46,248 nucleotides of DNA, taken from positions 1-46,248 of the forward strand of contig JASLAT010000031.1 in the NCBI GenBank assembly GCA_030146915.1. The letters are read 5' to 3'. Made by a program: the position numbers and the translations under genes. The number at the start of each line of letters is the position of its first letter. Position 1 is the first letter of the stretch. This DNA comes from Tissierellales bacterium. Its GTDB lineage: Bacteria; Bacillota; Clostridia; Tissierellales; Tissierellaceae. Shown here in pieces: positions 7,211-16,128 of this stretch. The notes beneath the pieces were generated by a model. It worked only from the letters and a program-made list of their open reading frames with translations, was not told where the DNA came from and did no database searches.

Positions 7211-8266
7211 ATGTTAAAAACTTTATATTGGGAAGAGGATGCCTTATATTTATTAGATTGTAGAAAACTTCCTCAAGAAGAAGAATATTTAATTTGTGAA
7301 AATTATGAACAACTATCATATGCAATAGAAGAATTAGTAGTTAGAGGAGCACCTGCTATCGGAGTAGCTGCTGCTTATGGTGTAGTATTAGGTTTTAATG
7401 AAGCTTATGCTAAACAATTAGACATCGAAAAAAGGAACGCGCTTATAGTAAATTCTATTCATAGACTTTCAAGGACTAGACCAACAGCAGTAAACTTATT
7501 CTGGGCTTTAGACAGAATGGAAAAAGTTTTTCTTGATAACAAAAATGAGAATCATTACAATTTGAAAAAGATTTTACTAAAAGAAGCTAATAAAATCTAT
7601 AATGAAGATATAGAAATCAATAAAAATATAGGGAAATATGGAAAAACCTTAATTAATAAAGGAGATAATATTTTAACTCACTGTAATGCAGGTGCGCTGG
7701 CTACTGCTGGCTATGGTACAGCTTTAGGAGTTATAAGGTCTGCTCATGATGAAGGTAAAAATATCCATGTTTATATAGATGAAACGAGACCCTTATTACA
7801 AGGATCAAGATTAACTGCCTGGGAACTTCTTAAAGAAAATATCCCAGCAACTTTAATTGCAGATAATATGGCAGCCTACCTTATGCAATTGGATAAAGTC
7901 GATTTAGTAATATTTGGTGCTGATAGGATTGCAAACAATGGAGATGTTGCTAATAAAATTGGTAGTTACTCACTAGCTGTATTGGCTAAATATCATAATA
8001 TACCGCTATATGTAGCTGCACCAACTTCTACTATAGACTTTGATTTGAATAGTGGAGATGAAATACCTATTGAATATAGAAACAAAGAAGAATTAAGAAC
8101 TCTTTACGGTAAAACTACAGCTCCTAAAACTATAGATGTTTTTAATCCTGCATTTGATGTGACACCGAATAAATTAATAGATGGAATTATAACTGAGTTG
8201 GGAATTTTAAAACCACCATTTACTGACTCTATAATAAAGTTAAAAAATAATTTAAATATAGAATAA
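7211..8266 (+). CDS. mtnA: S-methyl-5-thioribose-1-phosphate isomerase
   Basis: 351 aa, full family length. It converts methylthioribose-1-phosphate to methylthioribulose-1-phosphate in methionine salvage; some homologues act on related 5-deoxy sugars. Motifs seen are RGAPAIGVAAAYG near residue 45, LTHCNAGALATAGYGTALG near 155 with the catalytic Cys, DETRPLLQGSRLTAWEL near 195, and FGADRIANNGDVANKIGSY near 237 with the catalytic Asp. The start ATG has AAAGGGAGTGAT upstream and a TATAAT box at 7183-7188. No other methionine-salvage gene is in the window; the divergent neighbour is an arginase-family protein. Confidence 0.95.
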   Translation: MLKTLYWEEDALYLLDCRKLPQEEEYLICENYEQLSYAIEELVVRGAPAIGVAAAYGVVLGFNEAYAKQLDIEKRNALIVNSIHRLSRTRPTAVNLFWALDRMEKVFLDNKNENHYNLKKILLKEANKIYNEDIEINKNIGKYGKTLINKGDNILTHCNAGALATAGYGTALGVIRSAHDEGKNIHVYIDETRPLLQGSRLTAWELLKENIPATLIADNMAAYLMQLDKVDLVIFGADRIANNGDVANKIGSYSLAVLAKYHNIPLYVAAPTSTIDFDLNSGDEIPIEYRNKEELRTLYGKTTAPKTIDVFNPAFDVTPNKLIDGIITELGILKPPFTDSIIKLKNNLNIE

Positions 8267-8268
8267 GA

Positions 8269-8298
8269 AAAAGCCCTAATATTAAACTTAGGGCTTTT
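8269..8298 (+). terminator. Terminator of mtnA
   Basis: AAAAGCCCTAA (8269-8279) and TTAGGGCTTTT (8288-8298) form an 11-bp stem 2 nt after the stop codon, followed by CTTT. Confidence 0.85.
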
Positions 8299-8397
8299 CT
8301 TTGGTTGTTGGTTTGTTAGATAATATTTGACCTGTATATACAGTGATATATACATCATAACACTCTTTTTGCTATAATGCACTATCTTTATTTAATA

Positions 8398-8703
8398 CTA
8401 AGTAACTATAAGTAAAAAAATAATAACTAACAATAACACAAAATAGTCCTTTCCACTTAACTTTTTTCTGGATGATTTATTTTTACTTCTATCCATCCCC
8501 TTCTTTTTAAAACTTTTAATTGGATCAATGGTAGTTTTATTATAAAACTTATTATAGACAGCTTTTTTCGGATCGTTTATATAGCCCATACCTTTTTTAC
8601 CATACATTGGATTTATAGAACTTTTTAAATTTCTCTTGAGTTTTCCTGTAGTTCTAGCCTTTATAGATTTTTTTATATTAGGTTTTCTAAATCCAAACTT
8701 CAT
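8398..8703 (-). CDS. Small basic protein with C-terminal membrane helix, unknown
   Basis: 101 aa and strongly basic (repeated Lys/Arg). It has short motifs such as KFGFRKPNIKKSIKARTTGK and NPMYGKKGMGYINDPKKA, and ends in a single hydrophobic helix (YFVLLLVIIFLLIVT). This resembles a small conserved Firmicute family whose function I do not know. A tail-anchored, nucleic-acid- or phospholipid-binding role is only a guess. ATG 8703 is chosen because GGAGGG lies 7 nt upstream; an in-frame TTG at 8718 overlaps that site. It is downstream of mtnA in the opposite direction, and stands alone after the terminator of the ispH/S1 operon. Confidence 0.65.
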   Translation of the reverse strand: MKFGFRKPNIKKSIKARTTGKLKRNLKSSINPMYGKKGMGYINDPKKAVYNKFYNKTTIDPIKSFKKKGMDRSKNKSSRKKLSGKDYFVLLLVIIFLLIVT

Positions 8704-8768
8704 ATTAATTCCCTCCAACTATACAACTATAGTATAGTAAATATTTAAGAAGTATTATGTATATATAA

Positions 8769-8793
8769 AAAAGGCCCACTAAGGGGCCCTTTA
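8769..8793 (-). terminator. Terminator of the scpA-to-ispH/S1 operon
   Basis: On the minus strand AAAGG(G)CCC and GGGCCTTTTTT form a GC-rich stem with one bulged base, followed by a T-run. It lies just after the ispH/S1 stop codon. Confidence 0.75.
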
Positions 8794-8795
8794 AA

Positions 8796-10772
8796 TTAAT
8801 CTTCTTTATTTTCTTCTGTCTCTTCTACCTCAGTTACCTCTACTTCTTCTACTTCCTCTACATCACTTACTTCTTCTGATAACTCATCTTCTCTAGTACT
8901 AAGGCTTATTTTCTGCTCTTCTTCATCTATATTTATAACTTTAACCTCAAGTTCTTGATCCATTGATAAAACATCTGATGGTTTATCAATATGTTTGTTA
9001 GATATTTGAGATACGTGTAATAATCCATCTACACCTTGTTCTAATCTAATAAAAGCACCAAATTCAAGTAGATTAACTACTTTACCCTTAACAACATCTC
9101 CTTCTTCTACTTCTCTAACAAATATGTCCCAAGGTTTTTCTGTAGTTTGTTTTAATCCTAAGGATATTCTATTTCTCTCTTGATCTAATCCTAAAATTTT
9201 AACTTCAACCTCTTCTTCTGCTGAAACAATTTCTGAAGGATGTTTTACTCTAAACCATGCTAGGTCTGATATATGGATTAAACCATCTAATCCACCTAAG
9301 TCTACAAAAGCTCCAAAGTTAGTAAGTCTTCTTACTATACCCTTAACAATTTGTCCTTCTTCTAATTCTTCCCAAAGCTTTTCTTTTTTAGCATCTAGCT
9401 CTACTTTTTCTACTTCTTTTCTAGATACTATAATTCTTCTTTTAGACTTATCAAAATCTATAATTTTAGATTCTAATTCTTTACCTTTGTATGCTGCTAA
9501 ATCACTTACAAAATCAACAGATACATGAGAAGCTGGCATAAATGCATTTAAGTCATCAACTAATACTGCTAATCCACCTTTAACATTTCTTACTACATTA
9601 GCCATAACTTTTTCGCCATTTTCATATTTAGCTTCTAATTCTTCCCACTTCTTAGATTCTTCAACCCTTTTTGCTGATAGAACAACATTACCTTCTCCAT
9701 CATCCATTCTCATTACAAATACCTTTATCTCATCACCTTGCTCATAAAGATCTTTAGGGTTTACATTTGGGTCATTAGAAAGTTCTGTTTTATCAATTAT
9801 ACCATCTGAAGTATAACCAATGTTAACCATAACCTCAGTATCAGTTACAAAAAGAACTTCACCTGTTATTACATCTCCTCTGTTTATTTGTGTGAAAGAG
9901 CTTTCTATCGCCTCCATCATTTCGTTTTGCATTTCATTGTTTTCATTATTCATAGTTTGAATAGCCTCCTTAATAATCCAGTCAGGTGTAGAAGCACCTG
10001 CTGTTACTCCTATTGTATTAAATTTTGCAATTTCTTGCAAAGGTAAATCTTTAATAGTTTCTATATGATAAACATTTTTGCAATGTTTCCTACTCACTTC
10101 TGCTAATTTATTAGTATTGGAACTATGTAGTCCTCCAATAACTACCATAGCGTCTACTTGCTTAGCAACTTGCATACAAGCATCCTGCCTTTTACTAGTT
10201 GCATCACAAATAGTATTAAAAACTAAGGTATTGTCATTATTTTTTTCAATAATATCAACTATCTCATTAAAAAAATCTAATCTATTAGTTGTCTGAGATA
10301 CTATACAGACATCCTTATAACCTTTATAAAGTTTAGCCTGATCTACGTTTTCTATTATTGTAGCATTATTATTACACCAGCCATTTATTCCAATAACTTC
10401 TGGATGATCTTTTTTTCCTACAATAATTATATTATACCCCTTTTTTTCAAATTCAGCCACACGATTATGTACAGCTGTCACAAAAGGACAAGTAGTATCT
10501 ATAACGTCTAAACCTTTATCTTTCATCTTATCTATTTCAGATTTGCTAAGGCCATGAGATCTTGTTACAACTGTACCTTTTTCAATCTCATCTATGGAAT
10601 CAACTGGTACTAACCCTTCATCTTTAAACTTATTAACTAAGCTATTATTATGAATTAAAGGTCCATGTGAATATAAATTACCATCTGTTGTTTCTATACT
10701 TTCCTTAGCTAAATTTACTGCTCTATTAACTCCAAAACAAAATCCTGCATGTTCTGCTAGAATTATTTTCAT
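8796..10772 (-). CDS. ispH: IspH (HMBPP reductase) fused to ribosomal protein S1-like domains
   Basis: 658 aa. Residues about 1-280 are 4-hydroxy-3-methylbut-2-enyl diphosphate reductase, the last step of the non-mevalonate isoprenoid pathway. The three iron-sulfur Cys are at GFCFGV (C12), DTTCPFV (near 95) and NTICDATSKRQ (near 190). Residues about 295-630 carry four S1 RNA-binding repeats, for example FGAFVDLGGLDGLIHISDL and FGAFIRLEQGVDGLLHVSQI, then a very acidic tail. This fusion is known from Clostridia. It places an S1-like translation or RNA factor on an isoprenoid enzyme. ATG 10772 is chosen because AAAGGAG lies 8 nt upstream; GTG 10778 is too close. It is the last gene of its operon and abuts plsC. 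Confidence 0.95.
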   Translation of the reverse strand: MKIILAEHAGFCFGVNRAVNLAKESIETTDGNLYSHGPLIHNNSLVNKFKDEGLVPVDSIDEIEKGTVVTRSHGLSKSEIDKMKDKGLDVIDTTCPFVTAVHNRVAEFEKKGYNIIIVGKKDHPEVIGINGWCNNNATIIENVDQAKLYKGYKDVCIVSQTTNRLDFFNEIVDIIEKNNDNTLVFNTICDATSKRQDACMQVAKQVDAMVVIGGLHSSNTNKLAEVSRKHCKNVYHIETIKDLPLQEIAKFNTIGVTAGASTPDWIIKEAIQTMNNENNEMQNEMMEAIESSFTQINRGDVITGEVLFVTDTEVMVNIGYTSDGIIDKTELSNDPNVNPKDLYEQGDEIKVFVMRMDDGEGNVVLSAKRVEESKKWEELEAKYENGEKVMANVVRNVKGGLAVLVDDLNAFMPASHVSVDFVSDLAAYKGKELESKIIDFDKSKRRIIVSRKEVEKVELDAKKEKLWEELEEGQIVKGIVRRLTNFGAFVDLGGLDGLIHISDLAWFRVKHPSEIVSAEEEVEVKILGLDQERNRISLGLKQTTEKPWDIFVREVEEGDVVKGKVVNLLEFGAFIRLEQGVDGLLHVSQISNKHIDKPSDVLSMDQELEVKVINIDEEEQKISLSTREDELSEEVSDVEEVEEVEVTEVEETEENKED

Positions 10773-10777
10773 TACCA

Positions 10778-11356
10778 CTACTCCTTTAATTTATATATTT
10801 CTTTTAAAACATGTTCCCCTAAAATTTTATAATCTTCTTTAGAAGGTTTGTTCTGATAAAACTGATCAAACTCAATGGTTTTACCAATATTTACTTTAAT
10901 TTTAGAGAAGAACTTATAATTTGAATCTATATAAATAGGTATTATGGGAGTTTGTGTCTGTATGGATATTAAAGCTACACCTGGTTTAGCATTGTCTATA
11001 TCAAAATTTTTAACCCTAGTTCCTTCAGGAAATATACCTAGAACATTATCAGATTTTAAAATTTTCATAGAATGTCTTAAACTATCTAATCCAGGCTTTT
11101 GCCTATCCACTGGAAAGGCTCCCAGTTTCTCTAGAAAATAAGCTATAATCTTACTTTCAAATAATTCTTTTTTTGCCATCCAATTTATCTGTCTAGGAAA
11201 AGAAGCAATTAAAACCATAGGATCGTAATTACTTATATGGTTAGAACATATGATAAGCTTTCCTTCTTTTGGTAAGTTCTCCAGATTGTTAATTTCTAAT
11301 TTGAAAAAAAGTTTAAAATAAAGTTTAAGGAGTCTTTCTACTATTTTATAAAACAT
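10778..11356 (-). CDS. plsC: 1-acyl-sn-glycerol-3-phosphate acyltransferase
   Basis: 192 aa. It transfers an acyl chain to lysophosphatidic acid to make phosphatidic acid at the membrane. It has the acyltransferase HxxxxD box in CSNHISNYDPMVLI (near residue 39), WMAKKELF, FPVDRQKPG, and the glycerol-phosphate-binding FPEGTR near residue 113, in the usual order and spacing for PlsC. An amphipathic or hydrophobic N-terminal region may anchor it. The start overlaps the end of cmk and the stop lies within the ispH ribosome site, so translation is probably coupled. The cmk-plsC-ispH/S1 order is common in Clostridia. Confidence 0.92.
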   Translation of the reverse strand: MFYKIVERLLKLYFKLFFKLEINNLENLPKEGKLIICSNHISNYDPMVLIASFPRQINWMAKKELFESKIIAYFLEKLGAFPVDRQKPGLDSLRHSMKILKSDNVLGIFPEGTRVKNFDIDNAKPGVALISIQTQTPIIPIYIDSNYKFFSKIKVNIGKTIEFDQFYQNKPSKEDYKILGEHVLKEIYKLKE

Positions 11357-12020
11357 CTTCCCTCTCCCTTATCTCTTTTAGAACTTTATTTATACTTTCT
11401 TCAATAGATAAATTAGAAGTGTCTATTCTTATAGAATCATGACTCTCAACTAAGGGGGAATGCTCCCTACTAGTATCAATAAAATCCCTTTTCTCTATTT
11501 CTGCTTTTATTTGTTCTAAGCTTATACTTTTATCTCCTTTAGATAATAATTCTTTATATCTACGTTCAGCTCTAGTATCTATACTTGCTGTAATAAAAAA
11601 TTTATAATTTGCTTCTGGTAGAACTTTTGAACCTATATCTCTTCCATCCATAACAACTGACTTTTCTTTGGCTAATCTACGCTGGCTTAATAACATATAT
11701 TGCCTAACTTCTTTTAATTTTGCTATATCAGATACCTTATTACTAATATTATTATCTCTTATAAGATCAGATACATCCTTACCATCTAATATTATTTTTC
11801 CTTCAATAAAACTTATTTCAGTTCTATTTAACAAGTCTTTTAAATTTTCTGGTTTTTCTATATCTATATTTTCATTTAATACTTTAAGAGTTAAAGCCCT
11901 ATACATAGCACCTGTATCTATATAGTTTATAGAAAGTCTTTTAGCAATTTCTTTTGCGACTGTACTCTTTCCAGCACTAGCAGGTCCATCAATCGCTATT
12001 GATATTATCTTTTCCTTCAT
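11346..12020 (-). CDS. cmk: Cytidylate kinase
   Basis: 224 aa, normal length. It phosphorylates CMP/dCMP with ATP in the cytoplasm. The Walker A loop is IDGPASAGKSTVAKEIAK at the N-terminus, followed by YIDTGAMYRALTL (nucleotide-monophosphate binding), the VVMDGRDIGSKVLP region with the Cmk-specific DGRDIG motif, and a lid-like ERRYKELLSKG segment. The ATG overlaps the aroH stop (ATGA), and GGAGGG inside the aroH 3' end serves as its ribosome site. It also overlaps plsC by 11 nt, so all three genes are probably translated as a coupled set. Confidence 0.95.
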   Translation of the reverse strand: MKEKIISIAIDGPASAGKSTVAKEIAKRLSINYIDTGAMYRALTLKVLNENIDIEKPENLKDLLNRTEISFIEGKIILDGKDVSDLIRDNNISNKVSDIAKLKEVRQYMLLSQRRLAKEKSVVMDGRDIGSKVLPEANYKFFITASIDTRAERRYKELLSKGDKSISLEQIKAEIEKRDFIDTSREHSPLVESHDSIRIDTSNLSIEESINKVLKEIREREDVL

Positions 12021-12385
12021 CTCAGCCCTCCTAGATCCGGCCTTAAAACTTTAGCTCCTTTCAAGTATACATGTTGTACAGAATCCTGTTCTAGCTTAGA
12101 TTGTATAAGTATATTAACTCGTATACACTTTTTTAAACTACCAACAACATACATCTCTTGAAAACATAAAAGGGCAGCTTGTAGATAACCTAACTCTCTA
12201 GCTGCTCTAGCCGGATATACTGTATCTAAATCCTTAGTAGCTGTAAATATAATATTAACTACCTGAGACCTATCTATCTTGTTTTTCCTTTCCATTTCTT
12301 TAAGGAGTAATTTAGTATTAGACAAAATACTATCACTAGTATTATCTTCTACGGTAATAGCTCCTCTAATAGAAACAAGATTCAA
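12017..12385 (-). CDS. aroH: Chorismate mutase, AroH type
   Basis: 122 aa, the size of monofunctional trimeric AroH. It rearranges chorismate to prephenate for Phe/Tyr synthesis. Family signatures are VSIRGAITVEDNT with the catalytic Arg near residue 5, IFTATKDLDTVYPARAAREL, and a C-terminal VYLKGAKVLRPDL. The start is TTG at 12383-12385, 7 nt after AAGGAGTGA; the upstream in-frame GTG (12394) is part of that ribosome site. It overlaps cmk. Shikimate kinase (aroK) is 20 kb away in the same window, so the aromatic pathway is dispersed here. Confidence 0.92.
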   Translation of the reverse strand: MNLVSIRGAITVEDNTSDSILSNTKLLLKEMERKNKIDRSQVVNIIFTATKDLDTVYPARAARELGYLQAALLCFQEMYVVGSLKKCIRVNILIQSKLEQDSVQHVYLKGAKVLRPDLGGLR

Positions 12386-12453
12386 AAAAATCACTCCTTC
12401 TAATAATTATATATGATATTAGACTAGTAAACAAGTTAATTTCTAATTTTACT

Positions 12454-13674
12454 CTATATACTCAGTCCTGCCAGATAACCTGTTGAGTATGCTATTTGTA
12501 AATTAAACCCACCTGTAACTGCATCTACATCCAAAACTTCTCCTGCAAAATATAGATTATCTAATATTTTAGATTCCATCGTAGAAGGATCTATTTGATT
12601 TACATCAACTCCTCCAGAAGTCACTATAGCCTCTTCTACTGGTCTAAAATTCTTAAAAGTTAAAGGAAAAGCTTTTAAATTTTCTAGCAATCTCTCCCTT
12701 TCATCTTTAGTTATTTGATGAACAAACTTATCCAAGTCTATATTAGATAATAATAAAATAGGTTCTCTTAATTTAGCAGGTAATAAATCATCTAATGCAT
12801 TTTTTACCATTTTATTATTATATTTATCAAAATCTCTTAAAACTCTTCTATCTAATTTTTCCATATCTAATGCAGGTTTTAAATCTATTTTAAAATTTAT
12901 TTCCCTATCAATATATTTATATAAAAAAGTACTCATAGATAAAACTATTGGGCCTGATATACCATAATGAGTAAATACCATATCTCCAAACTCTCGATAA
13001 ATTTCTTTTTTACCACTAAATGCACTTATTTCAACATTTTTTAAAGATAATCCCTGAAGAGTAGATGCAATATCTTCTTTTATTTCTATAGGAACTAAAG
13101 ATGGTTTTATATCAATAATATTATGGCCTAACTTCTTAGCTATCTTATATCCAAATCCTGTAGATCCTGTTTTAGGATAAGATTTTCCACCTGTTGCTAT
13201 TATTAATTTGTTAAATGCATAAATTCCTTGATCTGTTACAACATAAAAAATATCATCTTCCTTATAAACATCTTTAACTTCAGTATTAAGTTTTAAATCT
13301 ACTTGTTTTTCTTTTAAAATTTTTTCAAATGTTTTAATTACATCTGATGACTTATTACTAATAGGAAATACTCTTCCTCCTCTTTCCACCTTAGTTCTAA
13401 GTTTATACTTCTCTAGTAAATTAATTATGCTATCATTACTAAAAGTATAAAGGCTACTGTACATAAATTCTTTATTAGTCATTATATTGTCAAAAAACAT
13501 TTCTAAGTCCATATTATTTGTAATATTACATCTACCTTTACCTGTTATAAATAACTTTTTACCTACTTTTTCATTTTTTTCTAAAAGTATTACTTTTTTC
13601 CCTTCACCACTAGCAGCAATTGCTGCTAAAATTCCTGCTGGACCTGCTCCTATTATACCTATATTTTCTACCAT
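12454..13674 (-). CDS. FAD-dependent oxidoreductase of the HI0933/YhiN (BaiN-like) family
   Basis: 406 aa. The N-terminal dinucleotide-binding motif is GIIGAGPAGILAAIAASGEGKKVILLEKN, with GRCNITN near residue 50, ATGGKSYPKTGSTGFGY near 160, and a C-terminal TSGGVDVNQIDPSTMESK then NLYFAGEVLDVDAVTGGFNLQIA that closes the FAD site. The family is a conserved flavoprotein. BaiN was named for a role in bile acid dehydroxylation, but the general substrate is unclear, so no symbol is given. AGGAGAG precedes the ATG. It follows the histidine phosphatase by a few bases and leads to aroH after a 68-bp gap. Confidence 0.88.
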   Translation of the reverse strand: MVENIGIIGAGPAGILAAIAASGEGKKVILLEKNEKVGKKLFITGKGRCNITNNMDLEMFFDNIMTNKEFMYSSLYTFSNDSIINLLEKYKLRTKVERGGRVFPISNKSSDVIKTFEKILKEKQVDLKLNTEVKDVYKEDDIFYVVTDQGIYAFNKLIIATGGKSYPKTGSTGFGYKIAKKLGHNIIDIKPSLVPIEIKEDIASTLQGLSLKNVEISAFSGKKEIYREFGDMVFTHYGISGPIVLSMSTFLYKYIDREINFKIDLKPALDMEKLDRRVLRDFDKYNNKMVKNALDDLLPAKLREPILLLSNIDLDKFVHQITKDERERLLENLKAFPLTFKNFRPVEEAIVTSGGVDVNQIDPSTMESKILDNLYFAGEVLDVDAVTGGFNLQIAYSTGYLAGLSI

Positions 13675-13676
13675 TT

Positions 13677-14285
13677 TTACTCTCCTAAATGACTAGTATC
13701 ATTATAAAGTTTTAAAACATTATTATAATCTCTAATCTCAATTATACTGTGACTAACATTATCCATAGCTAAATTTTTATAATTAGTTAGTGGAATATCT
13801 AGTAAGGTTAATAGCATAGTCTTCAAAGCTGTTCCGTGTGAAACTATTAAAATATCTTTTCCTTCATTAACCCCTATAATATCATCTAGTACCCTGTTCA
13901 TCCTAAATTGTAAACTTTCTAAATTTTCACCTTCATCTATATTTAAATATTCCGGCTCTTTCATCCATTGCTCAAATTGTTTAGGATATTTTTCCTGAAC
14001 TTCACTAAATAACATAGTTTCCCAAACTCCAAAGTTCATCTCCCTTAAGTCTTCTCTAACATGAAGATCAACACTAGAATAACTAGCTATAGTTTCAGCA
14101 GTTATTCTAGCCCTATCTAAATCACTTGAATAAACTACATCTATATCCATATTTTTAAACTTTTTAGCAACTTGCTCAGCTTGCTTCAGTCCTTTAGTTG
14201 TAAGTGGCGCATTTGCATGTCCTTGTATTTTCTTTAATATATTCCATTCACTTTCCCCATGTCTAACTAAATGTATTCTTGTCAT
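13677..14285 (-). CDS. Histidine phosphatase (phosphoglycerate mutase-like)
   Basis: 202 aa. It has the phosphohistidine motif RIHLVRHGESEWN at the start (His near residue 8), VYSSDLDRARITAETIA with the second phosphate-binding Arg, REMNFGVWETM, and the C-terminal IVSHGTALKTML with the second catalytic His. This length and the absence of the long PGAM insertions favour a cofactor-independent-site phosphatase (CobC, PhoE or GpmB class) over a glycolytic mutase. The substrate cannot be deduced. The ATG lies within a tight operon (GGAGAGATAAA upstream) between mnmM and the flavoprotein gene. Confidence 0.88.
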   Translation of the reverse strand: MTRIHLVRHGESEWNILKKIQGHANAPLTTKGLKQAEQVAKKFKNMDIDVVYSSDLDRARITAETIASYSSVDLHVREDLREMNFGVWETMLFSEVQEKYPKQFEQWMKEPEYLNIDEGENLESLQFRMNRVLDDIIGVNEGKDILIVSHGTALKTMLLTLLDIPLTNYKNLAMDNVSHSIIEIRDYNNVLKLYNDTSHLGE

Positions 14286-14286
14286 T

Positions 14287-14853
14287 TTATCTCTCCTTAT
14301 TTTTTTCTATAAAATATAAAACTGGTGGGTTATTTATCTGATTAATATAATCGAATTTTACAACACTAAATTGTCTTTGATCTATACCTCTTAAAAAGAT
14401 ATCTATTTCCTTTAGTTCCTCGTTGCCAGTCTTATGTCCAGGATAAACCACAATACCTATAACACCATTATCAGCTAATAGCTTAAAAGCTACTTTTAAT
14501 GATTCTATAGTTGTACTTGCTTTAGTGGTTATAGTTTTATCCCCACCTGGTAAATAACCTAAATTATAAATTATAAAATCTATTTTTTCTTCAATATACT
14601 TACTTAGATTTTCATGACTATCCAATATTAGTTTAATGTTTCTATAATCTTGTAGTTTCTTTTTACTATTTTCTATAGCTTCTTTTTGAATATCAAAACT
14701 ATATACTTTTCCAGATGAACCAACTAATTCACAAAGTTTCAAACTATCATAGCCATTACCTAATGTTGCATCAATAACTTTATAACCTTCTTTTACAAAA
14801 CTTTTCATAAATAATTCCATAGATTTTAAACTACTTTTAAATACTTTATACAA
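14287..14853 (-). CDS. mnmM: SAM-dependent methyltransferase, YtqB/MnmM family
   Basis: 188 aa. The Rossmann methyltransferase motif I is VIDATLGNGYDSLKLCELVG near residue 26, followed by VYSFDIQKEAIENSKKKL (motif II acidic residue). The family-specific stretch FIIYNLGYLPGGDKTITTKA near residue 95 leads to GIVVYPGHKTG. This pattern matches the PF06962 family (once called putative rRNA methylase). Its B. subtilis member YtqB was assigned to the last methylation of the wobble uridine modification mnm5s2U in tRNA. The assignment rests on that family. It overlaps nothing and sits between rluB and the phosphatase gene. Confidence 0.85.
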   Translation of the reverse strand: MYKVFKSSLKSMELFMKSFVKEGYKVIDATLGNGYDSLKLCELVGSSGKVYSFDIQKEAIENSKKKLQDYRNIKLILDSHENLSKYIEEKIDFIIYNLGYLPGGDKTITTKASTTIESLKVAFKLLADNGVIGIVVYPGHKTGNEELKEIDIFLRGIDQRQFSVVKFDYINQINNPPVLYFIEKNKER

Positions 14854-14861
14854 ACTCTCAC

Positions 14862-15560
14862 CTACTTAAAAGATTTTATTTCTTCTTTACTTAAAAATCT
14901 ATACTTACCTTCTTCTACACCATCTAAAGTTAAATGTCCTAAGCTAATTCTTTTTAACTTGATAACCGGATGACCTACTGCTGCAAACATCTTTCTAACC
15001 TGTCTATTCTTTCCTTCATGAATAGTTATCCTAACTCTTGAGTTACCACCTTCAAAGGCTAAAAGTTTTAATTTAGCAGGATGAGTTTTAAAATCATCTA
15101 TTCTTATTCCATCAGTTAATTTCTTTAGAGAATAATTACTTATTTTTCCAATAATTAATGCTTCATAAGTCTTTTTAACCTCATTACTTGGATGAGTTAT
15201 ATAGTTAGTAAATTTTCCATCATTAGTAAGTATTATTAAACCACTAGTATCCATATCCAATCTCCCAACCGGATATAATCTAACATTTACATCTTTTATC
15301 AAATCTAATACAGTTTTTCTTTCAAACTCATCAGATACAGTACTTACATATCCTATTGGCTTGTTTAATAAAAGATAAACTTTTTTTTCTTCCAAATCTA
15401 TAGACTTATTGTCAACCTCCACTTTATCATGTTCAGTTACTTTTATCCCATGACTTGTAACTACCTCACCGTTAATTTTAACTCGACCATCTTCAATTAA
15501 TTTTTCTGCCTTACGCCTAGAAGTTAAACCAGATTTAGCTATAAATTTTTGTAATCTCAT
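14862..15560 (-). CDS. rluB: rRNA pseudouridine synthase, RluB/RsuA family
   Basis: 232 aa. An N-terminal S4 RNA-binding domain (MRLQKFIAKSGLTSRRKAEKLIEDGRVKINGEV) is followed by a RsuA-type synthase domain with the catalytic Asp in RLYPVGRLDMDTSGLIILTNDG and the closing motifs HEGKNRQVRKMFAAVGHPVIKLKR. In Firmicutes the homologue modifies a uridine of 23S rRNA domain V. The ORF is open 60 nt further upstream, but ATG 15560 is chosen because AAGGAT precedes it and the S4 domain begins there. It follows scpB by a few bases, an arrangement conserved in many Firmicutes (scpA-scpB-rluB). Confidence 0.92.
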   Translation of the reverse strand: MRLQKFIAKSGLTSRRKAEKLIEDGRVKINGEVVTSHGIKVTEHDKVEVDNKSIDLEEKKVYLLLNKPIGYVSTVSDEFERKTVLDLIKDVNVRLYPVGRLDMDTSGLIILTNDGKFTNYITHPSNEVKKTYEALIIGKISNYSLKKLTDGIRIDDFKTHPAKLKLLAFEGGNSRVRITIHEGKNRQVRKMFAAVGHPVIKLKRISLGHLTLDGVEEGKYRFLSKEEIKSFK

Positions 15561-15567
15561 ATAATCC

Positions 15568-16128
15568 TTATCCCTCCATGCTTTCTTCACTATCATCTTC
15601 TGATACTTGAAAAAAATCACCTAGCTCTGGAAGTTTATCTATACTTTCTAATCCAAATACTCTTAAAAATTCATCGGTTGTTCCATATAAAATTGGTCTA
15701 CCAATTCTATCTAGCCTACCTTTTTCTTCTATTAACTCTTTGTCTAATAAAGTGTAAATAGCGGTATCACATTTAACTCCTCTTATAGACTCTATTTCAG
15801 ACTTAATAACTGGTTGTTTATAAGCTATAATAGACAAAGTTTCTAAGGCTGCATTTGAAAGACTTTTACTACCTATAGGTTTATTTAATTTTTTTATATA
15901 GGGATAACAACTTTCTTTAGTAGCCAATCTATAGGTGTCCTTAATTTTTTCAACAAAAAGTCCCCTATCTTTATCCTTATAATCATCTATTAAATCTTCT
16001 AAAATCTCTTTTAATATTTTACCTTTTAATTCCACAACCTCACCTATATCATTTAAACTTAAAGGATCTCCCCAAGTAAATAGTAAAGCTTCAATAATAG
16101 CCTTATATTCTTCTCTAGATTTCTTCAT
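15568..16128 (-). CDS. scpB: Segregation and condensation protein B
   Basis: 186 aa. It is the dimeric winged-helix (kite) subunit of the SMC-ScpAB complex that condenses and separates chromosomes. It begins with EYKAIIEALLFTWGDPLSL, and has ALETLSIIAYKQPVIKSEIESIRGVKC in the middle and RIGRPILYGTTDEFLRVFGL, all typical of ScpB. An acidic tail (DDSEESMEG) ends it. The start overlaps the end of scpA by 14 nt, as is usual for this pair, so translation is probably coupled. smc itself is not in the window. Confidence 0.95.
   Translation of the reverse strand: MKKSREEYKAIIEALLFTWGDPLSLNDIGEVVELKGKILKEILEDLIDDYKDKDRGLFVEKIKDTYRLATKESCYPYIKKLNKPIGSKSLSNAALETLSIIAYKQPVIKSEIESIRGVKCDTAIYTLLDKELIEEKGRLDRIGRPILYGTTDEFLRVFGLESIDKLPELGDFFQVSEDDSEESMEG

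Noticed and set aside
8104..8382. Minus-strand ORF over the mtnA 3' end
   Set aside because: It lies antisense to conserved mtnA codons and its terminator, without a ribosome site.
10078..10296. Plus-strand ORF within ispH
   Set aside because: Antisense shadow of conserved IspH coding sequence; same reasoning applies to the other plus-strand ORFs between 10.9 and 45.9 kb.
13677..14285. Glycolytic phosphoglycerate mutase (GpmA)
   Set aside because: Too short and lacking the insertions of dPGM; broader histidine phosphatase is the safer call.
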